Assembly: GCA_004525885.1 (NCBI GenBank)
Contig: SPBV01000122.1
Location: 1-5,508, forward strand
Length of the DNA stretch: 5,508 bases
From: Nitrosomonadales bacterium
Lineage (GTDB): Bacteria > Pseudomonadota > Gammaproteobacteria > Burkholderiales > Nitrosomonadaceae
Direction: 5' to 3'
A program made the position numbers and the translations under genes. This document shows, piece by piece, positions 5,242-5,508 of this stretch (position 1 is its first letter; each line of letters begins with the position of its first letter). The notes beneath the pieces were generated by a model. It searched no databases. It was given only the letters and a program-made list of their open reading frames with translations, and was not told the DNA's origin.

Positions 5242-5508
5242 ATGAAAAATAGCTTATGCACTCTGCTTGTCACCACCGACCTTTCTGCGCCGTCACGTCA
5301 TACCGTGCAACGAGCAGCCATGTTGGCTCAACAAATTGGAGCAAAGCTTGAGCTTGTGCATGTGTTAGACAAAAATAAGCTAAACGAATTGCTGCGGTTG
5401 TTAGGCGAGAAAGGTAAGTTGTGGCAGGAGCGTATCCAGTCGCAGGCACATGAATCACTCTCACGGCTGGCTGACGATATTAGTAAACCGCTCGGTATAA
5501 GTGTTGAA
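5242..5508 (+). CDS. Universal stress protein (UspA family), 5' part only
   Basis: This is the first 89 codons of a universal stress protein gene; the frame is open through the right edge of the window. Usp proteins are cytoplasmic dimers with a Rossmann-like fold, many binding ATP, that help cells survive starvation and respiratory stress. The visible part has the family's first strand, L8-L9-V10-T11-T12-D13-L14-S15, with the conserved Asp13. It continues with the first helix, R24-A25-A26-M27-L28-A29, then G33-A34-K35-L36-E37-L38-V39-H40-V41, the second strand ending in the typical H-V. Residues 46-80 form a charged helical region that appears longer than in short Usp proteins. The ATP-binding G-x2-G-x9-G-S/T motif would lie beyond the window, so nucleotide binding cannot be judged. 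GGAA (5231-5234), 7 bases upstream, is a fair ribosome binding site. A weak FNR-like site lies at 5178-5191. Confidence 0.9.
   Translation, partial: MKNSLCTLLVTTDLSAPSRHTVQRAAMLAQQIGAKLELVHVLDKNKLNELLRLLGEKGKLWQERIQSQAHESLSRLADDISKPLGISVE

Overview
The window looks like a chromosomal stretch of an AT-rich Gram-negative proteobacterium. Three products carry lipoprotein or Sec signal peptides, the central regulator is a classic FNR protein, and the tRNA encodes its own CCA end. A betaproteobacterium, possibly related to Nitrosomonas, is my best guess, but it rests on general impression and not on a marker gene. Coding density is low. Several gaps of 250 to 630 bases hold regulatory-looking structure and probable gene remnants.

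Layout, left half. A small lipoprotein gene (121-372, +) is followed by a roughly 310-base gap with two AT-rich inverted repeats. Next comes a 100-residue three-helix membrane protein (683-985, +), then a 66-residue orphan (1257-1457, +) whose predicted promoter would start transcription exactly at its ATG. A larger lipoprotein of about 340 residues, resembling the DUF6607 family, follows (about 1709-2743, +). It converges with an exported protein of the surface-adhesin protein E type (2808-3224, -).

Layout, right half. After an empty gap of about 400 bases comes an FNR/Anr oxygen-sensing regulator with all four iron-sulfur cysteines and the standard DNA-recognition residues (3628-4431, +). 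An intact tRNA-Arg(ACG) follows (4533-4609, +), with its own extended -10 promoter and a clean intrinsic terminator. Downstream is a 590-base gap with a Fur-box-like palindrome, an unusually strong ribosome binding site that can fold into a hairpin, and a broken short membrane-protein frame. The window ends inside a universal stress protein gene (5242 onward, +), which is cut by the right edge.

How they may work together. No multi-gene operon is evident. Most genes stand alone behind their own leaders. The one plausible functional link is between FNR and the universal stress protein: usp genes are known FNR/Anr targets, and a degenerate FNR half-palindrome lies about 50 bases upstream of the usp start. 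I did not find a convincing new defence or mobile system here. The most unusual feature is the Fur-like site, sequestered ribosome binding site and broken frame at 4809-5025.
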